Shown here in pieces: positions 50,450-62,391 of a DNA stretch of 64,000 bases; the first letter of the stretch is position 1; the number at the start of each line of letters is the position of its first letter. The notes beneath the pieces are model-generated. The model worked only from the letters and a program-made list of their open reading frames with translations. It had not been told where the DNA came from and did no database searches. The translations under genes were made by a program, and so were the position numbers. Source of the DNA: Diphasiastrum complanatum (lineage: Eukaryota; Streptophyta; Lycopodiopsida; Lycopodiales; Lycopodiaceae); the NCBI GenBank assembly GCA_029204225.1, contig CM055096.1, forward strand, positions 41,722,901 through 41,786,900. The letters run 5' to 3'.

Positions 50450-51460
50450 CAACAGGCCTCTCTCTCCATCGCAGCTGAAATCCGTGAGGCGACAAACAAC
50501 ATTCTACATATCCAGAGCAGTTCTGGTTTGTTGACAATTTTAAATATTCAATTGCTCAATTTGTCATATGATTGATACTTTTCTTTTTCTTAAAGCAGAT
50601 ATGTTGTAATGGTTGCTTTAATATGACTGATTTTTTATTTAATTTTAGCATATTCCATTGAATACTGTAAGTGCTTTGCTGAATCAGATGAGATTTGGTT
50701 ATACTTTTTGGAATTCCTCTCAGCTTAAGTAGACAAGCTTACAATTCAGGTTTGATGTGCAGGATTGATGTGCAGGATCATCACAATGTTTTATAAAGGT
50801 TTAAGAAAAAAAGAGTAGTACATGTTTAGCTCTCAGACATACGATAGGATAATTTGGTGCTATTCTAGAAGATTTTACATATTATATGAATATATGGCAT
50901 CTTCAATGAATGATCTTGGCTTGACCGAAAATTGTATACTCATTTGGCCTTGACATATCATGAATTGTTCAAAACACTAAATGCTTGGTCTCTGATGCCT
51001 GTTTTGTGAGCCAGAATTGGCAAAAAATAATTCAAATAAAAAACCCAAATCTGTAAAGGGAAAAAAAGCCCAAACTTGGCTAAAGTTGTTTTCAAAAGAC
51101 AGCATCAGACATGAGAAACTCTTGCATGAAGGCGATCACGAAGCACAAATTAAGAACACTTGAGCTACATACATACCTGAGTTGTAAGCACAACTAGAAG
51201 CCCTACAGACTTACTGTCAGACTTACTTTTTGGTGTTCTGTGTGCAGGCTTTTCCCCTGCACCTACTAGCAAAAATCATCAGTCTAGAGGAGGTGTTATA
51301 GCGAGATTAATAGTAGCAGTAATTCTCTTAGCAATTTTGAGATGTACATATCTTTTATATAAAAGAAGAGATGGAGTTCTGCTCCTCCTTCGCTGTGTAC
51401 TATCATATATTGTCCCAGAACGGACTTAAAAATCACTTCAGAACTCTAACTCATTACGTA
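50450..51460. other. gene-free interval
   Basis: No recognisable gene or ordered repeat. Confidence 0.4.
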
Positions 51461-51464
51461 GGAT

Positions 51465-51600
51465 GATTTTGTGTTTCGACCCGACTCGACCCGACCAAGG
51501 GTCGGAAAATTTCGACCACCAACCAAGGTTCGAAAAATATCGACCCGACCCGACAAAGGAGTCGGATTTTTTTACCATTGGGTCAAAAAATTGAGTCGAA
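51465..51600. repeat. cluster of CGACCC/GGGTCG words
   Basis: CGACCCGACTCGACCCGACC, GGGTCGG, TCGACC and related words occur on both strands within 135 bp. It resembles the subterminal repeats at hAT-type transposon ends, but no partner end was found. Confidence 0.5.
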
Positions 51601-51929
51601 TGTGGATCCTAATGATGAAGGTACTCATAGTTGCTAGTTTCCTCTGCAACACTTGAGATTAAGACATAAAAAATCTAACAAAAAAAATTTCATGCTAATT
51701 TTTTTGAGAAAGCTACTAATTTTATTCTTGGATTATTCAGACTCTCTCAAACACTGAGTGGAGGTACTCGGGAGGAGTTGGGACTGGGAGTAGTTCTAAA
51801 CCTTGAATATGAGAATGAAAAGAGAGGTAGTTTATTAAAAACGAAAAAGTTATAGTACCAAAAAAAGCACGAGATAGGGTGATAATTGATAAAGTTTTCT
51901 AGAGCGGGGGTGGGAGGTAGGAAGACACC

Positions 51930-52271
51930 TCAAAGACGAGAAAAATGGAGAATAACTCGAATATTTGGACGAACTCGACGAATTTTTGGATGAACTCGAA
52001 TTTTGGGACGAACCCGACTTTTGGAACAAATCCGAATTTTTGGACGAACTCGAAATATTCTAGACTCGAAACTGTCGCGACACTCAAAATGATGCTTTGA
52101 CTTTCTTAATGCTATCAGTCTAGAATGAAATTTTTGTAGACATGAATTTTTCTGGACACGAATTTTTCTAGACACGAATTTTTGGAGACACGAATTTTTC
52201 TAGACACGAATTTTTGGAGTCTCGAATTTTTGGAGATTCAAATTTTGGAGAATCGATTTTTTGGCGACACG

Positions 52272-52275
<4 letters not shown>
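51930..52275. repeat. short-period CACGAATTTTT/CTCGAATTTTT array
   Basis: Units of about 18-20 bp built on (GA/CT)C(T/G)CGAATTTTTGGA are repeated 15 or more times with changes, for example TAGACACGAATTTTTGGA. It leads directly into the (CT)n tract at 52,276. Confidence 0.8.
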
Positions 52276-52360
<85 letters not shown>

Positions 52361-53416
52361 AATTTTCCTCGATTTTTGAGAGAGAGAGAGTTAAAATTTT
52401 TTGCGAAATTTTCGAGAGAATTTTTCGCGAAAATTTTGAGAGAGAGAGAGTTGGATTTTTTCACGAAATTTTCGAGAGAATTTTTGAGTGTATTTTTCGC
52501 GAAATTCTCTGTTGAAATTTTTGCAAAAATCTCTTTGTCGCAAATTTTGTGAAAAATATTCTCTCAAAAATTATAACTCTTTCTCTCTCGAAATTTTTTG
52601 CGAAATTTTTGAGGGAGAGAGAGAATTTTTCGAGAGAGAGAATTTTTCGCGAAATTTTCAAGAGAGAAAAAAATTTCGCAAAAATTTCAAAAGAGAATTT
52701 TTCGCGAAATTTTCGAGTGTATTTTTCGCGAAATTCTCTTTGTTGAAAATTTGACGTAAAATACTCTCTCGAAAATTTAAACTCTCTCTCTCTCGCTTGA
52801 AATTTTTCGCGAAATTTGAGAGAGAGAGAGAGAAAAAAAAAAATTTTAGCGAAATTTTTGAGAGAAATTTTCGCGAAAATTTTGAGAGAATTTTTAGCGA
52901 AATTTTTGAGAGAATCTTTAGCGAAATTTTTGAGAGAATTTTTCGCGCAAATTTCGAGAGAGAATTTTTCGCGAAATTTTCAAGAGTGTATTTTTCGCGA
53001 AATTTCCTTTGTCGAAAATTTCACGAAAAATACTCTCTCGAAAATTTCACCAAAAATACTCTCTCAAAAATTTCCGCCAAATTTTCGAGAGAGAGAGAGA
53101 GAGAGAGAATTTTTCGCAAGAGAGAGAGAGACAACTCTCGAAATTTCGTGAAAAATACACTCGAAAATTTTGCGAAAAATTCTCTCTCAAAATTTTCGCG
53201 AAAAATACTCTCGAAAATTTGCGAAAAATTCTCTCTCTCTTTCTCTCTCTCTCAAAATTCGCTCTCTGTCGAAATTCTCTGTCAAAATTCTAGCGAAAAA
53301 TACTCTCTCTCTCTCTCTCTCTTGAAAATTTTAACTCTCTCAAATTTAAATTCTAGCGAAAAATTCTCTCTCTCTCTCTCTCTCTCAAATTTTAACTCTC
53401 TCAAATTTTTTTGCGA

Positions 53417-53463
<47 letters not shown>

Positions 53464-53496
53464 TTTTTGCGAAATTTTTGCGAGAGAATTTTTCGC

Positions 53497-53528
<32 letters not shown>

Positions 53529-53555
53529 TTGGAATTTTTTCGTGAAATTTCGAGA
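52276..53555. repeat. 1.3-kb fold-back array of (CT)n and TTTTTCGCGAAA units
   Basis: It starts with (CT)41 (52,276-52,358). From 52,378 to about 53,005 the unit GAGAGAATTTTTCGCGAAA with ATTTTC is repeated on the plus strand. From about 53,010 to 53,400 the same unit appears in reverse complement (GAAAATTTCACGAAAAATAC-TCTCTC). A final (GA)n block (53,421-53,458) and more plus-oriented units follow to 53,555. The TCGCGA core is itself palindromic. There is no gene: long frames here come from the repeat. Confidence 0.85.
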
Positions 53556-53833
53556 GAGAGTTGTGTTTATCAGTTTCGTGTGTAAACTTTATAATTGACA
53601 TAGACTTTTTTGTGTTTATCATATAGGTCCTATATACATATGTATCTTCCAAATCATCTGGTGTCACCTAGATCTGCCTCCGTCAACGACGAGCACTTAT
53701 AGAAAAAGGCGATTCAACCTTCTCCCTCATTCAGCCTTCTTCCAAATCATCGGATGTCACTAGATCCCATAGCACCTAATAATTCTTTGATCATGTGATT
53801 ATAGCGAGGAGGGGGAGAAGAGAGAGGGTGGGA

Positions 53834-54026
53834 ATGGGGTCTTCCGCGATGGATATGGCGCAGATCCTGCTGACCGCATTCGATACAAGCATGTCCAAGT
53901 TCTGGCACGAGGAGGAGCGCAGGTGGAGGGCGGAGGATCGGGTGTGGAGGGCCGATGATTTGGTGTACCGTGATGAGGAGCGCAAATGGAGGGAGCAGGA
54001 GAAGCTAATGAGGGAAACTGAGCAAA
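53834..54026 (+). CDS. first exon of an unknown gene, Trp heptad repeat
   Basis: From ATG 53834: GSSAMDMAQILLTAFDTSM, then a strict seven-residue repeat RRWRAED, RVWRADD, LVYRDEE, RKWREQE. The pattern is aromatic-Arg-acidic, so one face of a helix carries Trp/Tyr and the other alternates Arg and Glu/Asp. A likely donor is at AA-GTATGA (54,027), after the TEQ codons. The base composition is GC-rich relative to the surroundings. The frame could also start at 53795. I recognise no family, and downstream exons were not found. Confidence 0.4.
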
Positions 54027-54099
54027 AGTATGACCTGAATTTTAGTTTTATTGATTGTACTCAGTTCAAAGTGCATGCCACTAATTCTACATGAGTTTT

Positions 54100-54765
54100 T
54101 TTAAGCTATTCTTCGTTAGCCAAGTGAAATGAAATCAGAATTTTGGCCTTTTTTGTAGAATTGGTGATATCTTACGCAGCGCAATCCGTGAATACCAATA
54201 TGTTCACAATTACACAACTTTTTGCACGGAAGGTTATGCAAATCAAGTAGAGAAAACCTCAACTCGGAGATTCCTCCCTCCCCCCCACCCCGAGTTCAGC
54301 CTTGAAACTTATTGTGATTCAGAAGTAGATAATGTGAGTCTAGAGGTGCATTATGTAAATTATTGGGGAGTCCTCATGTCAAGCCGCAGTAGCAATAGCG
54401 GTGATATGAGAGGACGAGCAATAATTTTCGAAAAATGCCGAGCAATGCACATAGTCAATCTCTATTCCTGCCTCGAAAATTTTGCCCAGAAAACATTCTG
54501 CAGATTGATGAGAGGATAAGCAAATTATATCCATAATATGCCTCTAAACATATTATCGAGCTCACAAAAAAATTACATTCTAAGAGAGGCCAAAAGATTC
54601 CATCCAAGTGGGCTCTGAAGTTTCGGATTCCATCCAAAGAAGGGCCCCATATTTGCTAAGCAGATTGCAAACATAAATGAGGCCAGAACATTATTGTGAA
54701 GTGACTAGTGGCTAAAATTTCCAGCCTGCAAAAATCAAAGAAATTGCATCCTTAAGGATCAATGA
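54100..54765. other. gene-free interval
   Basis: No recognisable exon or repeat. Confidence 0.35.
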
Positions 54766-54769
54766 CTTG

Positions 54770-55860
54770 CTGATCCTTAATAGAAATGACCCAACCACAT
54801 TTTTCTTCCATTCTTTTCACAGCAAAATTTTGAGATTGCACCATGCTAATGTTACCATTCAAGAATGCTGATTCAACATCCATTTCAGCAAAGATCCCAC
54901 TGGAAGTAGGCTGCCAATGCCATCATAAGTCTTATGGTATTTACTTTGGCTACATGAGAGGGTATATATCTATAGTCAATGGATTCCTCCGATGCATCAT
55001 ATTTAGCTACAACCTGTCCTTTACACATAGATTGTTCCATCCGTATTGTATGTGGTTCAATATAAACCCATTTGCAACCAGTTGCATTTCTGGCAACTCT
55101 TCCAAATCTCAAGTTTCAGCTCTCATAATGGCATCATATTCTTCTTACATGGCATCTTTCATACTTTTCTATGCTTCATAGAATTATTGTGGCTCATGAG
55201 AAGTCACGATTGCAAGGTTTTGAGTAAATGTTTTCTTTAATGTCTTCAAATCTAAGTCTTCACTTGTCTGAGTGTTATCTTTTGATGCCATAGTATCCTT
55301 TGTATCTATGTCCTACTCTTCAAGCACCTCTTTTTCTTCATTTGGAGAGTAGGTATTATCCCTTCAATTGTTCGATGCTTTTGATCATATTCTTCATAAG
55401 ATTAACGTCCCTTCTTGAGACAACTTCACATGTTTCTAAGTCACAAATTCTGTAAGCCTTAGACTCTTTATTGTAAGAAATAGACCTATGTTTACCTTGA
55501 ATAATTATCAACAAAAGTCATGAAGTGATATGCACCTCCCATTGCAAATGTTTGTAATGTTCCACATGCCTCTAAGTAAAAGTGCACTAAGAGCGCCTTT
55601 CCATGTGGCCCATTCACTTGCGGAAAGTGATGTAAATAAGATGAATGGGTTGATCCGTGGGTGAATAGTTTTGCAAAAAAATGAAATTTTAGGTGCTAGA
55701 GAGAATGAGTCACCCGTTCATCTGGGAAATGTGTGACTTTGCATGCACTTCCTGGGTGAACGGGTTACATGGAAATGCGCTCTAAGTCAATAAAGTGTCT
55801 TGTCCCATGAGCATCAAATCTTGGAAATTTCTCTGTTGGTGCTTGCCCAATTCACAATCT
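54770..55860 (-). pseudogene. copia fragment: integrase start joined to reverse transcriptase
   Basis: On the minus strand: a GKHQQRNF pre-integrase remnant (about 55,845), the MITE, then integrase (CGTLQTFAMGGAYHFMTFVD, near 55,540). After loss of the rest of integrase comes reverse transcriptase (VAKYDASEESIDY, HVAKVNTIRLMMALAAYF, VESAFLNG; 55,060-54,850). Many stops. The SPVAKVNTIR-like block places it in a copia lineage different from elements 1 and 2. Confidence 0.8.
55591..55782. mobile_element. 192-bp Tourist-like MITE with TAA target duplication
   Basis: GAGCGCCTTTCCATGTGGCC at the left and GAGCGCATTTCCATGTAACC (reverse complement of the right end) form a TIR that continues for about 40 bp (CCATTCAC / CCGTTCAC). 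TAA lies directly outside both ends (55588-55590 and 55783-55785). TAA duplication is the signature of the PIF/Harbinger superfamily. It splits the copia integrase fragment. Confidence 0.88.
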
Positions 55861-56194
55861 TCATATAATTTTGAATCACACAATAGGCTCAACATGCCTT
55901 AGCTGGATAGGTTGGTTTACTACACCACAACTTGAGTCTAGTCAGGCACATACAAAGAGTTGGTACACCTTGGCAGGTGAACTCCGAGGAGTGCATTAGA
56001 TCCATAGACACTACAATAGGCCATGCACACATAGAGGCTACGACCGAATGATGAGATCTTTTCGGAGTATCATTGAGAGTTGGCACGTCATGACAAGAGG
56101 CAGCGCAAGACCACTAAGTCCATGACTACAACCAATGCAAAGGATGTAGGAGAGGGTGGGGATGAGGCTGAGGGGGGAGATGAGGAGGAGGGAT

Positions 56195-56265
56195 TTGACT
56201 AGAAGGACAAGGCCACCTTGGATGATGATATGACTAGAAGGACAAGGCCACCTCGGATGATGATA
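56195..56265. repeat. 33-bp tandem duplication
   Basis: TGACTAGAAGGACAAGGCCA followed by CCT(T/C)GGATGATGATA occurs twice in direct succession. Confidence 0.85.
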
Positions 56266-56343
56266 GGAAGCGAGGATGTGAGGTTTGTTGATCCTGATGT
56301 TGAGACATAGTTTGAGCCAGAGACAACAATATCACAAGCATAG

Positions 56344-56771
56344 TGTAAGGACCACCAGGAGGAAATAAGATGTATCGGAACGCCTCACCCTTGAGCCCTG
56401 GAATGTCAATGCTTCAAGAGAGGAGAGAAACCGGTAACCAAAAGCCAAAGACGAGAGTATGGGAGGGTGAATTCCTACCCATATATAAATAGAGGCAAGA
56501 GGTCTCTTCATGCTTCCATGCAAACCCCCATGCACTCAGTCTATTCTTAGGTCACATATCTCATGCAATCCTCATGCATACATCCGTCACATGCCATGCA
56601 ATGCTCCACATGTCTCCATAGGAGTGTCTGGGTTCTCTCAAGGTCATTAGTTACAAAACAGGCCTTGACATGGAATTAAATCGAGGCGTAACCAACAATA
56701 TTCAACACTAGAGAGCTGGTCTACCATGTCAAGACTATTCCAAAAACCTAGAGCTGGATATGGCCATAACA
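56344..56771 (-). repeat. 3' LTR of the non-autonomous element
   Basis: 428 bp, TGTAAGGACCACC...GGCCATAACA on the plus strand. Aligned with the copy at 61,171 over its whole length apart from a 51-bp indel. Confidence 0.85.
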
Positions 56772-56986
56772 TTTGTCCTCAGAACAAGAAAGAAAAACAT
56801 GAAGATCATTCCTTTAGCTTTCAACTTTTACCCAGGAATCATTATCCTTAGTCTGATCTTTTCATCTAGAATAATTCTTCAGAGATGTAACAATTCTCCA
56901 ATTGCTTGCCTCTATACAAGAGTACTAACTCAAAATTACCCAAGATGCACTAAGCCATAAGTTTTCCGATTGGGTTGATCTTCACC

Positions 56987-57987
56987 TTAGTTGCCTGTTC
57001 CGGAACGGAACGCGTTCCAGAACACGTTCCGTTCCGGAACGGGACTCCCAAAAAAAATAAAAAAAATACGTTTCTTTTAACAAAGAAAAAAAAAACCATA
57101 TGCTGAGAATTGATAGACAGAACGGGCAACTAAGCGTTTGGCTTCCATTTAGGATTGCGTTCTGGTTCTATAGTTGATCGCAGTTCTATGCATTATGCTT
57201 CAACAGGTTATCTTGGTTGCAAAATTCCTTCCATCATAAAGGCTTCTGTGAGTAGTGGCTTTCTTCAGGCCCACGTCACGTCATCCACGATTTTGAGACG
57301 TCTCAAATATAGCGTGGCTCAGACATCAATTCTGGCTCGGATATAGATAACGTGGTTTTTAACAAAGCATTGGAGATTAAGGAACAGAATCAAGATATAT
57401 AGCGTGGTTCAGACAACGATTCTAGCTTGGATTTTTTAATAGATTGGATGGTGATGATATTAGTAAGAAATCCAGGGAGAATGGATGTCGTGCAAAAAAG
57501 AGATCAAGAATCAATTATGCTGATATGTTTGAGCAGGTTAAAGGAACGGTGGTGCTGCATATTAATTTCTCCGTGAAGCAAGATCCGCCTTGAAGACAGG
57601 AATTGTTGAACATAGTGTGAACTGCTTGCCAGCCAGTGATAGCTTTTGAGATACTGGTATTGCTTTCTATAAGCCGCATTCAAAGGTTTGAGCAAGCGTC
57701 CCTTGATCTTTTGCAGACTGCAGTGTTAACGTCATATCGAGACGCTCACCGTTGCAGGTATGAAGTTTTGTTGTTGGGGCTTCTCTCGATCTCAGCTCAT
57801 CCCCAAAATGGATGTAGGTGCACTTTCCCTGCTCGCTATCTGTGAAATGCAAAAATGCGCGGGCCAGCAGGGTCGTTTACCATTTTTTTTTAACTTGAAC
57901 TAACTCGTTCCGAGCCAGTACGTTCCGGAACGTAGGAACGGGCGAAACGGAACGTTCCGACCCATTTTGCTCGGAATGGGCTTCTAA
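56987..57987. mobile_element. 1,001-bp hAT-like insertion with subterminal GTTCCGGAAC repeats
   Basis: Flanked by GATCTTCACC on both sides (56977-56986 and 57988-57997). The ends are imperfect inverted repeats: TTAGTTGCCTGTTCCGGAAC against TTAGAAGCCCATTCCGAGC. Both ends are packed with GTTCCGGAACG-type palindromes (56,998-57,045 and 57,905-57,965). There is no transposase frame, so it is non-autonomous. The 10-bp flank could be an 8-bp hAT duplication plus two matching bases, or a Mutator-type one. Confidence 0.8.
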
Positions 57988-60900
57988 GATCTTCACCATA
58001 TAAAAGACATCACCTTCATGTAATCTCTATTCCATGAATCGCTAGGTGAACCAATTCTTTATTTCAAAGATCAAAATAAAAAGCTAAAGAAATTCCATTT
58101 TAATCATGGTCCAAAAATTATCCACAACTTCTTGTAGATAATAATGCTGCTTGGTACGTATATTCTTAGAATATCCAAATATTCCAAGGCACAACAATTT
58201 GATCAACCAAAATCTTCAGGAGATCCATCAAGTTTTAGTTAATTATAACTCAATCCAGAACACTGCAGTTACTCTAATGAGTTAAACTCCCCATTTCTAG
58301 CATCACATGCAAGAAATCAGCAACCACCTAAATCTTAATAGATATAACTGTCTCCCAAAAATACGGAGATCTAGACTGAAACTCGTACACAAGCACTTAT
58401 AGACTACAATCCGTAGTAAAATACCATCCACTAAAGTAATCAAACTCTCCATGAGCAAAAATAATTTACTTTACGAGAAATGCTTGTGAGATTTATATGT
58501 TCTCAATAAAATATGGGAGTAAAGAGATTTAGATTTTGAAGACCACCAGCTCTTCCATCAAGAGAACCCTTAACCACCTCATCCGATATTCCGGACATCC
58601 AAATAATCCATTTGGATTTCCTATACCGTGTATAGGCACATATCTGTCATAACCAAACACATGATATTCCATAAATTTTATTCTTGATGGATACCAATAT
58701 TCCACTTATGAAATGGCGATTTCACAAGGACCACACATGGTTTACTGACACATTCACCACCTCTTCTGGTTAGTAATAAGCTTTGCAAATTCCTCCACTA
58801 GAGAGCTTGTCTCTAAGAGAAACTTTTTCCAGTACTAACAGCCTAAATGTGATCATGTGTTAACTAACTCCTTTTTCATCCAAATCATACTAAAAATTAT
58901 AATCATTCTCATGGTCATATAAGATGTTTAATATGAATTCAAAAGGAATTATTCCATAACTGGTACCATGCAAAAAAATATCCCATCTACATAATACTAC
59001 CACATTTACTAACTCTGATGTCCATTTTGTCCTCCCTTAGGATGTTCGGTCCCCTGAAAAGTTCCATCCAGTTAAGATATATGGAATTCTCAGAGGCATA
59101 TAGTAAATGCAAACTTTTGTTCAACCAAAAAGTAGGTTTGTTCTCTTTTTAGTTCACTAGCTTAAGCATTATTCCATTGAAGTGTATCAGTTTAGTATAA
59201 CTAATGAAAGTACATGAATGGGAAATCCTCGAAACTGAATTTCAGTACATCTCTTACTGAAAGTTTGTTTGTCGAATAAAGAGTTCTACAAACCGTTCAT
59301 TTATGCCAGTTACTTCATTAGCTCAAACTGAAAATCACCTTCATCAACCTAAAAGCTTTTACTCGTCAAATTTTTAATGGCCGAAATCAATTAGAATGTA
59401 ATACCCAAAAGATAATCGGTGTTTCACCAACAGAAAAGGAAAAGATATAGATTAAGAAATCCTCTTGTAGGGGAGTAACTCCAAACTCCCGAGTTAAAAA
59501 TATTAACAGCAATGTACCAGGAAACCAAAATTTTCACCTAATGGGTACATGCCTAGAAAGATTTCCATGAATTAATTTTTTTGTCAACCTAAATTCATGA
59601 ACTGAGTTCCTAAATTAACAGACAGGATTAATCTCACAAACAAAATTATTCAAATCGAATACAGCTTTTACTGTAGCTATTAATTGTACTAAGGTTCTCT
59701 GAACCCTGGGCTATTGGCATGTAACAGTACTAGTACTTGCAGACAGCCATACAACCCTCAAATTTGCCGATTTTCTTAACCATTGTATGAAGGCCAAAAG
59801 CACTGGTCTCTTCACTACTCAAACGAAAGAACATGCAAAAAGGCATATGGAAATCTTCAAGGTTATGCAAACCCTAATCTGGCTTTCAAAGCAAAAGCAT
59901 CCAAAAGGGTGAGGCTCGTTCTGCTCTGCTAACGGCTGCTATAGCCACACGGTGCACCTGTTGCTCGGGTTCCTCCCTCATGCCCACCATTGTTGGAAAT
60001 AGGTTGTTCCATGGCTGCCATAGCCCAGGTTGCGCTTTCATCCAACGCTGCCACAACAGGCTTGAAAACGTTTTCAGAGATTCAAGCAAGAGGTAGCATC
60101 CACAAACACTTGGAGATCCTTCCAGCGCTTACAGACACTGATTTACCAGCTTCTCAGTGACCTCCCTACCTTCAGAATCGGCCAACAACCAGCGCTGCTA
60201 AAGCTGTCTTCTGTCAGCCCTCAATCCAGACACATTCTAACCTGTGGATTCCAGTCCATGGAAAACAGCTGATGTAGAATCTATTTCCTTTTGGCTGTCA
60301 ATTCTAGGCAAACCGATCTCAATGGATTCAGCTACAGGCGCAAATCAGATGACCACCAGATGACCAGCTGCCAGAAATCTTGAATTCTGGAAGTCAGAAA
60401 TCATCATTTTCTATGCAAGAAACTATCTCTGTGGCTCAAGGACAGAGAAATAAGTTTGAAATAGTCAGTTATAGCTCTTTAAACAGGGTTACTGCCCTCA
60501 ATTCCACAAAAGCTTCATTTCTTTCTATCCAAAAAATAAAAGAAAGCAGGGCCGACAGCATCACAATTGCTTCTACAGGGAATAGTTAAGTCCACAAGTC
60601 AAGGTACTCGAACACTCTATTGTCCTTGCAATTTCTGCTCACAACTAAAGAATGAACATACTTACAAATTCCAGTCCATGTTCTCAGTTTGCATGTTTTA
60701 CAAGAGGATTAGTTCTGTAAAAGCCTCAAATCGTTAACACGCATGCAATTATTTAAATTCAAGACTTCCAGCCACCGTTAGTTCAATCAGGACAAATTGA
60801 TTCCTCATCAACCTATCAATAAACACCTTGCAACTAGTCATGAATCTAAATTACCTAAACACACAAGCAGTTATAGACAACTAGACAAGCAAGTGGATCT

Positions 60901-61157
60901 ACTCAGGCAGATCCTTCTACATCAAATGAAAATTTTCTCAAGGAAACGGGAAATAAAGAATGAATTCGAAACTAATTCTCAGCATCTTTATCAAAATCAA
61001 GTAGAAGAGCACTCCACCAAATTCTGAAAAGCATGCTTCACCCTCGAATTAATGAATCCAAAACCAAAATCAGCACTCCAAGCTGGGATGTGAATCCAAG
61101 TACTTTCCACACCTACTTGATCTAGAGCTTGCCTTCAATTCCATCCATCTTAGCTGT

Positions 61158-61169
61158 GCTCTGATACCA
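61158..61169 (-). promoter_or_regulatory. primer-binding site, tRNA-iMet
   Basis: The minus strand reads TGGTATCAGAGC one base after the LTR end TTACA, the standard initiator-methionine tRNA site of plant LTR elements. Confidence 0.9.
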
Positions 61170-61170
61170 A

Positions 61171-61649
61171 TGTAAAGACCACTAGGAGAAAACTAAGATG
61201 AAGATAGGAAAGAACACCAAGAGAGAATAGCATGAGTCAAACCACCCATTTAAACAAAGATGTATCTGAACACCTCACCCCTGAGCCATGGAATATGAAT
61301 GCTTGAAGAGAGGAGAGAAACCAGTAACTAAAAGCCAAAAATGAGAGTATGGGAGGGTAAATTCCTACCCATATATGAATAGGGGCAAGAGGTCTGTGCA
61401 TGCACCCATGCAAACCCTCCATGAACTCAGTCTAATCTTAGGTCACATATCTCATGCAATCGTCATGCATACATCCGTCACATGCCATGCACTGTTCCAC
61501 ATGTTTCCATAGGAGTGCGGGTTCTCTCAAGGTCATTAGTTACAAAACATGCTTTGACATGGAATTAAACCAACAATCTTGAACACTAGAGAGCCGGTCT
61601 ACCATATCAGGAGTATTCTAAATCTCTAGAGCTAGATATGGCCATAACA
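61171..61649 (-). repeat. 5' LTR of the non-autonomous element
   Basis: 479 bp, TGTAAAGACCACT...GGCCATAACA. Same orientation as the left copy. Confidence 0.88.
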
Positions 61650-62350
61650 AGGAGCATCGGCCGGCCGGCGAGACTAGGGCCCTCGTAGACCTAGAGACAG
61701 TGGTAGAGGTAGAGAAAAAGGTTCACATAAACAGTAGCACATCCTTGAGGAGAATTCCCTATCTTTTTACTTATCTACCAATGACAAGGAATCTTCATCT
61801 GATCATGATGCCTTTGAGTCACAGGAATTTAGGATTATATTTCATGTCAGATGACTCTATGATCCATTGTCCATCTATTAGACACATATACTTGGCCATT
61901 GGCCCACTCCTTGATATATATCAGAAGGTTTATGATATATTGATCATTCTCATGAGGCGTCATTTTCCACGTTCTTGTATCATATGAACTATAACTACTT
62001 TCAAGTTTCAAGTTGGGTATGCTAACTGCTTGTATACTTTGTATGACTTATTTAATACGCATCTTTGCATCAACCTAATTTGTTAAAGTTTAGATTCTAG
62101 AATTTTTTAAATGCTAGCCTCTAGGCTTTATCGCAATTTTTTGATGGTAGCTTGTTGCAATTTCCTGATTCTTTGGATGGTAGTTTGCTTGTCCTTAGCC
62201 CTTTGGTCATTCTCAATCAAATTGTAAATTTCGAATCTACAATAATTGTGATATTTCAAAAAGGTTGATAAACGGACTAACTCGTTCCCATTGTATGATT
62301 GTAAAAAATGTAGGAAATCAAAGTGCCAAGATCCTTCTAACATTCAATCT
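61650..62350. other. no clear gene
   Basis: A plus frame of 95 codons (61,700-61,987) without recognised similarity. Possibly the continuation of the sequence at 56,100-56,340 that the LTR element interrupts. Confidence 0.3.
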
Positions 62351-62356
62351 CCATAT

Positions 62357-62391
62357 ACAAGAAGAAGAAGAAGAAGAAGAAGAAGAAGAGG
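62357..62391. repeat. (GAA)n microsatellite
   Basis: About 11 AGA/GAA units. Confidence 0.95.

Larger units (their letters stand above)
56344..61649 (-). mobile_element. 5.3-kb non-autonomous LTR element
   Basis: Two direct repeats with TG...CA termini bound the element, and a tRNA-iMet primer-binding site lies inside the right one, so it reads on the minus strand. The 4.4-kb internal part has no protein domain that I can recognise, apart from a nested 1-kb insertion. This is the layout of a large retrotransposon derivative. No target-site duplication is evident (CATAG versus AGGAG flanks). Confidence 0.8.

Noticed and set aside
52378-53555. Lys/Arg/Glu-rich frames of 60-208 codons in the fold-back array
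   Set aside because: They track the repeat unit on both strands and change with every indel, so they are repeat artefacts.
56344-61649. Target-site duplication of the non-autonomous LTR element
   Set aside because: The 5-bp flanks do not match (CATAG and AGGAG). A nearby shared AGCAT cannot be used without breaking LTR symmetry.
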